Assembly (NCBI GenBank): GCA_045596745.1
Contig: JAZODA010000045.1
Location: forward strand, 15,074-79,073
Length of the DNA: 64,000 nucleotides
Direction: 5' to 3'
Source: RGIG3009 sp045596745
Lineage (GTDB): Bacteria > Bacillota > Clostridia > Oscillospirales > Acutalibacteraceae
Both the position numbers and the translations under genes were made by a program. Below the pieces are notes generated by a model. The model did no database searches, was not told the origin of the DNA, and saw nothing but the letters and a program-made list of their open reading frames with translations. How positions within the stretch are numbered: the stretch's first letter is position 1; every line of letters begins with the position of its first letter. Of the stretch, positions 25,748 through 34,152 are shown in pieces.

Positions 25748-26865
25748 ACACACCGACCGGCCTGCAAGGCGAAGAAATGACGGTGGCGGCACTGCGTACG
25801 TTGTACGGACGCTATGGCTATGCCCCGTATAAAATGAGCAAATTTGAAGAATATGATTTGTATGTCCGCAACAAGGACTTCCTGATTTCGGACAGCATTA
25901 TCACCTTTACCGATACCAACGGCAAGCTGATGGCGCTCAAGCCCGATGTGACGTTGTCCATCGTCAAGAACACGGGCGATGTTCGCGGCGGCGTGCGTAA
26001 GGTGTACTACGACGAGCACGTGTACCGTGTTGCCAAGAGCACCCATTCGTTCCGCGAAATCCGTCAGATGGGTCTGGAGTGTCTGGGCGAGCCGGATGCG
26101 TATTGCCTGGCAGAGGTGCTGCGACTGGCGGCGGAAAGCCTGCAGTGCATTGCCGAGGAAGCGGTGCTGGACGTGTCGCATCTGGGCGTTATCACCGGTA
26201 TGCTGGACAGCTTCGGCGTTCCGACGGACGGCCGTGCGGAGATGTTCAAGTGCATTGGCGAGAAAAACCGTCACGAGCTGGCGATGGCGTGTGAAGCGGC
26301 GGGTATGTCCGCAGCGGATACGGCGCTGTTGTGTGAGGTTGCCGGTCTGTACGGCGCCCCTGCGACGGTGCTGCCGCAGTTGCGTCGACTGCTTGCCGAT
26401 ACGGCACAGGCGACGGTGGTCGAAGAGTGGGCAGAGGTGCTCTCCGCGCTGGAAAACAGCGGCGCGGCAGCGGTCATCCGCCTGGATTTGTCGGTTGTCA
26501 GTGATGTTCGTTACTACAACGGCCTGGTGTTCAAAGGCTTTATCAGCGGTATCCCCGGTGCGGTGCTGTCGGGCGGTCAGTACGACCGTCTGCTGCATAA
26601 GCTGGGCAAGGCTTCGGGTGCTATCGGCTTTGCGGTGTACCTGAATATGCTGGAAGAGCTGACGGTGACCGAAGAGCCGTACGATGCGGACGATGTGCTG
26701 CTGTACGACGCACAGGCACCTGCGGCGGTAAGCGCTGCTGTGCAGAAACTGCAGGCCGAGGGCGCTCGCGTGCTGGCACTGCGCTCGTTGCCGGAAAAAT
26801 TGCGCTGCCGTCGTGTGTGGCGCTTGACGGAAAGTGGGGTGGAGCGTGTTGAAAACGATGCTTAA
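25744..26865 (+). CDS. hisZ: ATP phosphoribosyltransferase regulatory subunit
   Basis: Histidyl-tRNA-synthetase-like protein without the anticodon domain, which activates and regulates short-form HisG. The 373 residues show class II synthetase fold pieces: LKPDVTLSIVKN (motif 1/2 region), STHSFREIRQMGLECLG (motif 2) and RYYNGLVFKGFI. ATG 25744 overlaps the yerC stop. Its presence matches the short hisG that follows. Confidence 0.93.
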   Translation: MNTPTGLQGEEMTVAALRTLYGRYGYAPYKMSKFEEYDLYVRNKDFLISDSIITFTDTNGKLMALKPDVTLSIVKNTGDVRGGVRKVYYDEHVYRVAKSTHSFREIRQMGLECLGEPDAYCLAEVLRLAAESLQCIAEEAVLDVSHLGVITGMLDSFGVPTDGRAEMFKCIGEKNRHELAMACEAAGMSAADTALLCEVAGLYGAPATVLPQLRRLLADTAQATVVEEWAEVLSALENSGAAAVIRLDLSVVSDVRYYNGLVFKGFISGIPGAVLSGGQYDRLLHKLGKASGAIGFAVYLNMLEELTVTEEPYDADDVLLYDAQAPAAVSAAVQKLQAEGARVLALRSLPEKLRCRRVWRLTESGVERVENDA

Positions 26866-27487
26866 CGTGGCGTTGCCGAAAGGCCGTCTGGGCGAAAAGG
26901 TGTACAGCCTGTTCGAAAAAGCGGGTTTTGAATGCCCCTCCATCCACGAAAATAACCGCAAGCTGATTTTCGAGAACCCCGAAAAAGCGGTTCGCTATTT
27001 TTGGGTCAAGCCGTCGGACGTTGCGATTTATGTGGAGCGCGGCGCCGCCGATATCGGTGTGGCGGGCAAGGACATTTTGCTTGAGTACGAACCCGATGTG
27101 TACGAGCTGCTGGATTTGAAGCTGGGTCGTTGCCGTATGGCGGTGGCGGCACGGGCGGACTTCCGTGACGACCCCCGTCGTACGCTGAAAGTGGCAACCA
27201 AGTTCGGCAACATCGCACAGCAGTATTATGCATCCCGCGGTCGTGACATCGACATCATCCACCTGAACGGTTCGATTGAGATTGCGCCGATTCTGGGGCT
27301 GTCCGACGTGATTGTGGATATTGTGGAAACGGGTACGACCCTGAAAGAAAACAACCTGGAAGTGATGGAGACCATCGTTCCCATCAGCGCACGTCTTATC
27401 GCCAACAAGTCCGGGTTTAAGTTCAAGAGTGAAGCAATCGAAGAAATCGTGCGCAGTATTGCCGCTCAAACGGAGGAAACAGTATGA
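26846..27487 (+). CDS. hisG: ATP phosphoribosyltransferase catalytic subunit, short form
   Basis: Commits ATP and PRPP to histidine synthesis. About 213 residues and no C-terminal ACT-like regulatory domain, so it needs HisZ. VALPKGRLGEK opens the chain; DVAIYVERGAADIGVAGKD and the PRPP loop VDIVETGTTLKENNL are typical. The start is uncertain: GTG 26846, TTG 26849 and ATG 26858 are all possible after the GGGGTGGAG site; all lie inside the end of hisZ. Its stop overlaps hisD. Confidence 0.93.
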   Translation: MLKTMLNVALPKGRLGEKVYSLFEKAGFECPSIHENNRKLIFENPEKAVRYFWVKPSDVAIYVERGAADIGVAGKDILLEYEPDVYELLDLKLGRCRMAVAARADFRDDPRRTLKVATKFGNIAQQYYASRGRDIDIIHLNGSIEIAPILGLSDVIVDIVETGTTLKENNLEVMETIVPISARLIANKSGFKFKSEAIEEIVRSIAAQTEETV

Positions 27488-28758
27488 TCCGAATTTTAAA
27501 ACGCAGTGAGGTAGACGACAGCGAAGTATTCGCCCGCGCCGTACCGCAGGTGAATGTGGAAGAGGTCGTTGCCGAGGTCATCCGCCGCGTGCGCGCCGAA
27601 GGTGACAAAGCGTTGTTTGAATATTGCGAAAAGTGGGACGGCGCGAAGCTTACCTCCCTGCGTGTTACGCAGCAGGAGATTGACGAAGCTGTGGCGGCTG
27701 TCGAGCCGGAATTCTTGGAAATTCTGCGTGAAGCCGCTGCCAACATCCGCCGTTTCCACGAAAAGCAGGTGCGTACCAGCTTCCTGCAGAACGAGCAGGC
27801 AGGCGTGGTCACCGGTCAGAAGATTATTCCGCTGGATCGTGCGGGTCTGTATGTGCCCGGCGGCACGGCGGCGTATCCGTCCACTGTGCTGATGGATGCT
27901 ATCCCGGCGCGTATTGCCGGTTGCCGCGAGGTCGTGATGGTCACGCCTCCCGACAAGCAGGGCAAAATCAACCCCGTCATTCTGGCGGCGGCATCGGTTG
28001 CCGGTGTGGATCAAATTTACAAAGTCGGCGGCTCGCAGGCTGTGGCGGCACTGGCGTACGGCACCGAAAGTATCCCGCGTGTGGACAAGATTGTCGGCCC
28101 GGGTAATGCGTTTGTTGCCGAAGCGAAAAAGCAGGTATATGGCACGGTTGCGATTGATATGATTGCCGGTCCGAGCGAGATTCTGATTGTAGCGGACAGC
28201 ACGGCGATTCCCAAGTATGTGGCGGCGGATTTGCTCTCGCAAGCGGAGCACGACCGTCTGGCAAGCGCGGTGTTGGTTACCGATGACGAGGCACTGGCAC
28301 TGGCGGTGCAGGCGGAAATCGAAGCGCAGCTGCCGAAGCTCCTGCGCGAAGAGATTGCGCGGGAATCCATTGATAAAAACGGCAAGATTATCGTGGCGAA
28401 AACGCTGGACGAAGCTATCGATATTTCCAACGCCATCGCGCCCGAACATCTGGAATTGTGCGTAGCCGACCCCTTTGCGATTCTCGACAGCGTGCGTCAC
28501 GCCGGTTCGATTTTCATGGGTCACTATTGCCCCGAAGCGCTGGGCGACTACTTTGCGGGTCCCAACCACACCCTACCGACCAGCGGCACGGCGCGGTTCT
28601 CCAGCCCGTTGTCGGTAGACGATTTTGTCAAAAAGACGCAGTACACCTATTTCACCGCCGACGCGCTGAAAACCGTGGCGGAAAAGGTGGCGTATTTCGC
28701 GGATAAAGAGGGTCTCACCGCGCACGCACGCAGCGCCCGTATTCGTTTGGAGGATTGA
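27484..28758 (+). CDS. hisD: Histidinol dehydrogenase
   Basis: NAD-dependent zinc enzyme oxidising histidinol to histidine in two steps. The 424 residues contain PLDRAGLYVPGGTAAYPST, VGGSQAVAALAYGT, VDKIVGPGNAFVAEAK and the zinc-site region LLSQAEHD; GPNHTLPTSGTARFSSPL is the C-terminal catalytic segment. It starts inside the hisG stop (ATGA-type overlap) and is followed closely by hisC. Confidence 0.96.
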   Translation: MIRILKRSEVDDSEVFARAVPQVNVEEVVAEVIRRVRAEGDKALFEYCEKWDGAKLTSLRVTQQEIDEAVAAVEPEFLEILREAAANIRRFHEKQVRTSFLQNEQAGVVTGQKIIPLDRAGLYVPGGTAAYPSTVLMDAIPARIAGCREVVMVTPPDKQGKINPVILAAASVAGVDQIYKVGGSQAVAALAYGTESIPRVDKIVGPGNAFVAEAKKQVYGTVAIDMIAGPSEILIVADSTAIPKYVAADLLSQAEHDRLASAVLVTDDEALALAVQAEIEAQLPKLLREEIARESIDKNGKIIVAKTLDEAIDISNAIAPEHLELCVADPFAILDSVRHAGSIFMGHYCPEALGDYFAGPNHTLPTSGTARFSSPLSVDDFVKKTQYTYFTADALKTVAEKVAYFADKEGLTAHARSARIRLED

Positions 28759-28760
28759 GC

Positions 28761-29819
28761 ATGAGTCGCTTTTTCAGTGAAAAATATGCGGCGTTGGTGC
28801 CTTACACCCCCGGCGAACAACCGAGCGGTCGGAAGTATATCAAGCTGAACACCAACGAATCGCCCTTTCCGCCGTCGCCGAAAGCGATTGCGGCGGCTGC
28901 CGAAGCCGCGGCGATGCTGCAACTGTATCCCGATCCGACTTGCAGAGAGCTGACCGCCGCCGTGGCGGCACTGTGCGGCGTTTCCGCCGACGAGGTGCTG
29001 ATGACCAACGGCTCGGACGAGATTCTCAATTTCGCCTTTATGGCGTTTTGCGATGACAAACATCCTGCGGTGTTTCCCGATATTTCCTATGGCTTTTACG
29101 AGGTGTTTGCCCAGTTGAACGGCGTGCCGTATCGCACCGTTCCGCTGCGCGAGGATTTGTCGGTTGACCCTGCCGATTACTACAACGCAGGCGGTACGAT
29201 TTTTATCGCCAACCCCAACGCCCCGACCGGTCTGGCACTGTCGTTGGCGCAGGTGGAGGACATTCTTCGAAACAACCTGAACAACGTGGTGGTTATCGAC
29301 GAAGCGTATGTGGATTTCGGCGCGGAAAGCAGCGTGTCGCTGGTGGAGAAGTACGACAATCTGCTGGTAACGCAGACCTTCTCCAAATCCCGTTCGATGG
29401 CGGGGGCGCGACTCGGTTTCGGTGTGGGTCAAGCGTCGCTTATCGGGGACTTGAATACCGTTAAGTATTCGACCAATCCGTATAACATCAACCGCCTGAC
29501 GATGGCGGCAGGTCTGGGAACGCTCGCGGACGATGCGTACACCCGTGACAACTGCCGCACCATCATCGAAACGCGTGAGAAAACCACCGCGGCGTTGCGA
29601 GAGATGGGCTTTGAACTGGCGGATTCCAAGACCAACTTCCTGTTTGCCAAGCACAAAAACGTGGCAGGGGAGCAGTTGTATGCGAAGCTCAAAGAGCGCG
29701 GCATACTGGTGCGGCACTTTGCCAAACCCCGTATTGCGGAGTATGTGCGCATTACGGTGGGCAGCGAAACGGAAATGCAGGCGTTGCTGGACGCTTTGCG
29801 TGAGATTGTGGAGGAATGA
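28761..29819 (+). CDS. hisC: Histidinol-phosphate aminotransferase
   Basis: PLP enzyme making histidinol phosphate. ATG 28761 is chosen (8 bases after TTTGGAGG) over TTG 28755. The 352 residues contain LNTNESPFPPSP, IANPNAPTG, VVIDEAYVDF and the PLP lysine segment TFSKSRSMAGARLGFG, and a C-terminal region with the conserved Arg (VRITVGSETEM). Two to three base gaps to its neighbours indicate tight coupling. Confidence 0.95.
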   Translation: MSRFFSEKYAALVPYTPGEQPSGRKYIKLNTNESPFPPSPKAIAAAAEAAAMLQLYPDPTCRELTAAVAALCGVSADEVLMTNGSDEILNFAFMAFCDDKHPAVFPDISYGFYEVFAQLNGVPYRTVPLREDLSVDPADYYNAGGTIFIANPNAPTGLALSLAQVEDILRNNLNNVVVIDEAYVDFGAESSVSLVEKYDNLLVTQTFSKSRSMAGARLGFGVGQASLIGDLNTVKYSTNPYNINRLTMAAGLGTLADDAYTRDNCRTIIETREKTTAALREMGFELADSKTNFLFAKHKNVAGEQLYAKLKERGILVRHFAKPRIAEYVRITVGSETEMQALLDALREIVEE

Positions 29820-29822
29820 CAA

Positions 29823-30413
29823 ATGCGTACTGCAGAGATTAACCGTAAAACAGCGGAAACGGACATTTCGCTGAAACTGAATCTGGATGGCAGCGGCAAG
29901 GCTGAGGTGGCTACCGGTTGCGGTTTTCTGGATCATATGCTGACGCTGTTTGCGCGTCACAGCCGTATGGATTTGGCGGTGACCTGTCGCGGCGATGTGG
30001 AGGTAGACGACCACCACACGGTGGAGGATATCGGCATCTGTCTGGGTCAGGCGCTTGCCGAAGCGCTGGGTGAGAAGCGCGGTATCTGCCGCTACGGCGA
30101 TACCATCCTGCCGATGGACGAAGCGCTGATTTTGTCGGCGGTAGACCTGTCCGGCAGAAGCTTTTTGGTGTATGATATGAACATCCCGTCGCAGAAAGTG
30201 GGTACGTTCGATACCGAGCTGGGTCAGGAGTTCTGGCTGGCGTTTGTGCGCACGGCGAACTGCACGCTGCACATCAAGCAGCTGGCAGGCGGCAACTCGC
30301 ACCACATTCTGGAGGGTGCGTTCAAGTCGGTGGCACGCAGTCTGCGTCAGGCAGTGAGCATCGATCCGGCGCTCGCCGGTGAGATTCCTTCCACGAAAGG
30401 AGTTCTGGCATGA
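29823..30413 (+). CDS. hisB: Imidazoleglycerol-phosphate dehydratase
   Basis: Manganese-dependent dehydration of IGP. The 196 residues are the monofunctional form (no phosphatase domain, consistent with the separate hisJ). Metal-ligand motifs are visible: FLDHMLTLFARH near the N-terminus, the DDHHTVED cluster and the C-terminal NSHHILEGAFKS with another HH pair. ATGs overlap with hisH at the stop. Confidence 0.96.
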   Translation: MRTAEINRKTAETDISLKLNLDGSGKAEVATGCGFLDHMLTLFARHSRMDLAVTCRGDVEVDDHHTVEDIGICLGQALAEALGEKRGICRYGDTILPMDEALILSAVDLSGRSFLVYDMNIPSQKVGTFDTELGQEFWLAFVRTANCTLHIKQLAGGNSHHILEGAFKSVARSLRQAVSIDPALAGEIPSTKGVLA

Positions 30414-31027
30414 TCGCCATTGTGGATTACGGTGTAGGCAACCTGTTTTCGCTGAAAAGCTCGCTGGCGGCGATTGGCGCCGACGGCGTGGTGACGGCGG
30501 ATCCCGAGGTGCTGCATCGCAGTGACCGCATCCTGCTGCCCGGTGTGGGCGCGTTCGGTGATGCGGCAGAAAAACTGCGCGCTTCGGGTCTGGCGGATGT
30601 CGTTGTGGCAGAAGCGAAGGCAGGCAAGCCGATACTCGGCATTTGTCTGGGTATGCAGCTGCTCTTTGAGCGCAGCTTTGAGTACGGCGAGCACGAGGGT
30701 CTGGGACTGATTCCGGGTGAGATTCGCCCGATTGAAGAGGTCATCCCTGCCGACTACAAAATACCGCATATCGGTTGGAATGCGCTGGATTTCGGCGGCA
30801 AGACCAGCCCACTGTTCCGTCACATTCACGACGGTGATTTTGTGTATTTTGTGCATTCGTTTTATGCGACCAAGTGCGATGAGCACGTGATTGCCACGGC
30901 GGAATACGGCGCACCGCTGACTGCGGCGGTGGCGAGGGACAACGTGTTCGGCTGTCAGTTCCATCCCGAAAAGAGTGGCACGGTGGGACTGAACATTCTC
31001 AAGGCGTTCTGCGAAGAAACGAGGTAA
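30410..31027 (+). CDS. hisH: Imidazole glycerol phosphate synthase, glutaminase subunit
   Basis: Class I glutamine amidotransferase delivering ammonia to HisF. The 205 residues show VDYGVGNLFSLKSSL at the N-terminus, the oxyanion region LLPGVGAFG, the nucleophile C79 in GICLGMQLLF and the His/Glu of the triad in QFHPEKSG. Overlaps hisB by four bases and lies 4 bp before hisA. Confidence 0.96.
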   Translation: MIAIVDYGVGNLFSLKSSLAAIGADGVVTADPEVLHRSDRILLPGVGAFGDAAEKLRASGLADVVVAEAKAGKPILGICLGMQLLFERSFEYGEHEGLGLIPGEIRPIEEVIPADYKIPHIGWNALDFGGKTSPLFRHIHDGDFVYFVHSFYATKCDEHVIATAEYGAPLTAAVARDNVFGCQFHPEKSGTVGLNILKAFCEETR

Positions 31028-31031
31028 TAAG

Positions 31032-31745
31032 ATGCTGATTTTTCCGGCAATCGATTTATACGAAGGCAAAGCCGTTCGTCTGTTCAAGGGCGACTATGCG
31101 CAGATGACGGTGTATAACGAAAATCCGCTGGCGGTGGCCCGCGATTTTGTGGCGCAGGGCGCAACGCATCTGCATCTGGTGGATTTGGAGGGCGCTCGCA
31201 GCGGCGAGACCCCGAATTTCGACGTGGTGCGCCGCCTGAAAGAAGAGACCGGTCTGTTTTGCGAGGTCGGCGGCGGTGTGCGCAGTCACGAGGTGATTGA
31301 CCGTTACCGTGCGGCAGGCATCGACCGCATCATTCTGGGCACAGCGGCGGTGACCGAACCCGGCTTTGTGGAAGAAGCGGTGCGCCGTCACGGCGAGCAT
31401 ATTGCTGTCGGCGTGGATATCAAAGACGGTATGGTCGCGGTCAAGGGCTGGACCGAGAGTTCCTCGCTGGAAGCGTTCGCGTTTTGCGAGTCGATGCAGA
31501 AAATCGGCGTGAAAACGCTTATCTGCACCGACATTTCCCGCGACGGCGCGATGCAGGGCACCAATGTGGAGCTGTACCGCGAGCTGTCGCAGCGGTTCTC
31601 GCTGGACATTGTGGCGTCGGGCGGTGTTTCGTCGATGGACGATGTGCGTCGCCTTTCGGCAATGGAGCTGTACGGCGCTATCGTGGGCAAAGCCTATTAC
31701 ACGGGGGCGCTGTCCCTGCGTGAAGCAATCGAGGTGGCACGATGA
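31032..31745 (+). CDS. hisA: ProFAR isomerase
   Basis: TIM-barrel isomerase converting ProFAR to PRFAR. The 237 residues open with IFPAIDLYEGKAVRLFKGDY; LHLVDLEGAR, GGGVRS and the catalytic Asp in CTDISRDGAMQGTN identify HisA rather than HisF. It overlaps hisF by ATGA. Confidence 0.95.
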   Translation: MLIFPAIDLYEGKAVRLFKGDYAQMTVYNENPLAVARDFVAQGATHLHLVDLEGARSGETPNFDVVRRLKEETGLFCEVGGGVRSHEVIDRYRAAGIDRIILGTAAVTEPGFVEEAVRRHGEHIAVGVDIKDGMVAVKGWTESSSLEAFAFCESMQKIGVKTLICTDISRDGAMQGTNVELYRELSQRFSLDIVASGGVSSMDDVRRLSAMELYGAIVGKAYYTGALSLREAIEVAR

Positions 31746-32515
31746 TAACCAAACGCATTATTCCCTGTCTGGACGTCCGCGATGGTCGTGTGGTCAAGGG
31801 CGTGAACTTTCAAGGTCTCAGCGACGTGTCCTCCCCGGTGGAACTGGCGCGCTACTACAGCGACAACGGCGCTGACGAGCTGGTGTTTTACGACATCACC
31901 GCTTCGGCGGAGGGACGACAGCTGTTTACCGACATCTTGTGTGAAGCGGCACGCACCGTCTTTATTCCGCTGACGGTGGGTGGCGGCATCAACACGGTGG
32001 ACGATTTCGACCGCGTGCTGAAATGCGGCGCGGACAAAGTGAGTGTCAATTCCGGCGCGATTCGTGACCCCTCGCTGGTGCGCGAAGCGGCAAAACGCTA
32101 CGGCGATCAGTGCGTGGTGCTGTCGGTGGACGTCAAGCGCGTGGACGGTGAGTTCCGTGTGTTTGCCCGCGGCGGACGCGACGACACCGGAATGGAAGCC
32201 ATCAGCTGGATTCGCCGCTGTGTGGCGGATGGCGCAGGCGAGGTTGTTGTCAACTCCATCGATACCGATGGCGTGCGCGGTGGATTTGACCGCGAAATGC
32301 TGGCGGCGGTGTGCGACGCCGTGTCGGTACCTGTCATTGCTTCGGGCGGTGCGGGTTGTGCCGAGGATTTTGTTACGTTATTCCGCGAGTTGCCGCGGGT
32401 GGATGCCGGCCTGGCGGCATCGATTTTCCACTTTGGTGAAGTACGCATCCGCGACCTGAAACGGTTGCTTGCGGATGCGGCGATACCGGTACGTTTGGAA
32501 GGAGAATACAAATGA
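31742..32515 (+). CDS. hisF: Imidazole glycerol phosphate synthase, cyclase subunit
   Basis: TIM-barrel cyclase forming IGP and AICAR from PRFAR with ammonia from HisH. The 257 residues have RIIPCLDVRDGRVVKGVNF with the catalytic Asp, GGGINTVDDF, NSGAIRDPSLV and the second catalytic Asp in NSIDTDGVRGGFD. The by-product AICAR feeds the purine pathway at the step catalysed by the free-standing transformylase in the upstream operon. Confidence 0.96.
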   Translation: MITKRIIPCLDVRDGRVVKGVNFQGLSDVSSPVELARYYSDNGADELVFYDITASAEGRQLFTDILCEAARTVFIPLTVGGGINTVDDFDRVLKCGADKVSVNSGAIRDPSLVREAAKRYGDQCVVLSVDVKRVDGEFRVFARGGRDDTGMEAISWIRRCVADGAGEVVVNSIDTDGVRGGFDREMLAAVCDAVSVPVIASGGAGCAEDFVTLFRELPRVDAGLAASIFHFGEVRIRDLKRLLADAAIPVRLEGEYK

Positions 32516-33162
32516 TTGATTTGGATGCACTGAAATTTGACGAACAGGGTCTCATTCCTGCCATTGTGCAGGATGCCGTGACCAAGCAGGTGCTGACGCT
32601 GGCGTATATGAACCGCGAAAGCCTGCAGATTTCGATGGAAAAGGGACTGACCTGCTTCTACAGCCGTTCCCGTCAGGAGCTGTGGCTCAAGGGCGAGACC
32701 AGCGGCAACTATCAGCACATTGTGTCCATCACCGCCGATTGCGATAACGATGCGCTGGTGGTGCTGGTAGAGCCGGAAGGCCCTGCTTGCCACACCGGCA
32801 CGACCTCCTGCTTTACCCACCCGCTGTGGGAGAGCGAGGAGCGCTCGGAGTTCTCGCTGCAGGCGCTGATGACGCTGATTGAGGGTCGCAAGACCGAAAA
32901 GAAAGAGGGCTCGTACACCACCTACCTGTTCGAAAAGGGTCTGGACAAGATTCTTAAGAAGGTGGGCGAGGAGTGCACCGAAGTGATCATCGCAGGCAAG
33001 GCGGACGACAAAGCGGAGACGATTTACGAGATTTCCGATTTGACCTACCACGTGCTGGTGCTGATGATTCAGATGGGCATTTCCCTTGAGGATATCCATC
33101 GCGAGCTGGCTTCCCGCCACGTTATTGACCACAAGATTAAGCAGGAGAAGATGACGAAATGA
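32512..33162 (+). CDS. hisI: Bifunctional PR-AMP cyclohydrolase / PR-ATP pyrophosphatase
   Basis: HisIE fusion of 216 residues. The N-terminal cyclohydrolase (about 1-110) has VLTLAYMNRESL, FYSRSRQELWLKGETSGN and the metal-binding SITADCDNDALVVLV and CHTGTTSCF. The C-terminal pyrophosphohydrolase (about 120-216) has KKVGEECTEVIIAGK and YHVLVLM. Both activities catalyse steps 2 and 3. It overlaps hisF and hisJ. Confidence 0.95.
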   Translation: MIDLDALKFDEQGLIPAIVQDAVTKQVLTLAYMNRESLQISMEKGLTCFYSRSRQELWLKGETSGNYQHIVSITADCDNDALVVLVEPEGPACHTGTTSCFTHPLWESEERSEFSLQALMTLIEGRKTEKKEGSYTTYLFEKGLDKILKKVGEECTEVIIAGKADDKAETIYEISDLTYHVLVLMIQMGISLEDIHRELASRHVIDHKIKQEKMTK

Positions 33163-33959
33163 TGCGTCAGGATTTTCACAACCACACCACGTTTTGCGAC
33201 GGTCACGCCGATCCCGAAGCGATGGTCAAAGCCGCCATCGAGTGCGGCGTCAAGCGGTTGGGTTTGCTGATTCACTCGTATACGTTCTTTGACGAAAGCT
33301 ATTGTGCACGACAGGATGCGCCCACCAAATTTCAGGCGGCGATTGCCGGGCTGAAAGAGAAATACCGCGGACAGATTGAATTGTACTGCGGTGTGGAGCA
33401 GGATTTTTATTCTGCCGAATCCACCGAGGGGTTCGACTATGTGATTGGCTCGGTGCATTATCTGAAGGTAGGGGACGACTATCCGCCGATTGACGATACG
33501 CGCGAGCACGCCATTGCGGTGGTGAACGAGTATTTCGGCGGCGATTGGTACGCTTATGCGGAAGAGTACTTCCGCACCGTGGCACAGGTTGCCGAGCGTA
33601 TCCGTCCGAACATCATCGGTCACTTCGACCTTGTCGCCAAGTACAACGGCGAGGGCGACTTGTTCGACGAAAACCATCCTCGCTACGTGGCGGCATGGCA
33701 GGCGGCGGCGGACCGCTTGATACAAAGCGGCGTGCCGTTTGAGCTGAATCTGGGCGGTATGCTGCGCGCAGGACGGCACGAGCCGTATCCCACGCTGGCG
33801 ATTCAGCGCTATCTCGCAAAGCGGGGCGCGCAGGTGGTGCTTTCCAGCGACGCTCACACCGCCGAAGCGCTCGGCGTTGGCTTTGAGCAGTGGGGACAGG
33901 CCGCGCTCGAAGCGGGATTTACCCCCGATTCGTTCGCGTATATTACCTGCCGCGAATAA
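33159..33959 (+). CDS. hisJ: Histidinol-phosphatase, PHP family
   Basis: Removes phosphate from histidinol phosphate. It has 266 residues with the PHP-domain metal motifs: FHNHTTFCDGH at the N-terminus, YCGVEQDF, IGSVHYL, IIGHFDLV and SSDAHTAE. This matches Bacillus HisJ/HisK-type enzymes and supplies the activity missing from the monofunctional HisB. It starts inside the hisI stop (ATG 33159, with ATG 33162 as an equally possible start) and is the last gene before a strong terminator. Confidence 0.92.
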   Translation: MMRQDFHNHTTFCDGHADPEAMVKAAIECGVKRLGLLIHSYTFFDESYCARQDAPTKFQAAIAGLKEKYRGQIELYCGVEQDFYSAESTEGFDYVIGSVHYLKVGDDYPPIDDTREHAIAVVNEYFGGDWYAYAEEYFRTVAQVAERIRPNIIGHFDLVAKYNGEGDLFDENHPRYVAAWQAAADRLIQSGVPFELNLGGMLRAGRHEPYPTLAIQRYLAKRGAQVVLSSDAHTAEALGVGFEQWGQAALEAGFTPDSFAYITCRE

Positions 33960-33970
33960 TGGATATAAAA

Positions 33971-33995
33971 GCAGAGGCTTCGGCCTCTGCTTTTT
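33971..33995 (+). terminator. Intrinsic terminator of the his operon
   Basis: GCAGAGGC (33971-33978), TTCG loop, GCCTCTGC (33983-33990) and five T; the stem can extend into flanking A/T pairs. Confidence 0.93.
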
Positions 33996-34076
33996 CGTTT
34001 TTGCGCTTTGTGCAAAATAAAAGACAAAAAATGGCACAAAGAAGTTCACTTTTGGCAGGAAAAAGCAAGAACAAAA

Positions 34077-34122
34077 TGCTATACTCTAGGGTGATACTGG
34101 GGGCAATGTCTTAATTTGCCCC
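34077..34122 (+). promoter_or_regulatory. Extended -10 promoter and leader hairpin of the surface-protein gene
   Basis: TGC-TATACT (34077-34085) is an extended -10; no good -35 is seen at 17 bp. The leader then contains a 7-bp hairpin GGGGCAA (34100-34106)/TTGCCCC (34116-34122) not followed by a T-run. Confidence 0.45.
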
Positions 34123-34152
34123 TCGGATGAGAAGAAAGGGAGAGATGCCGAA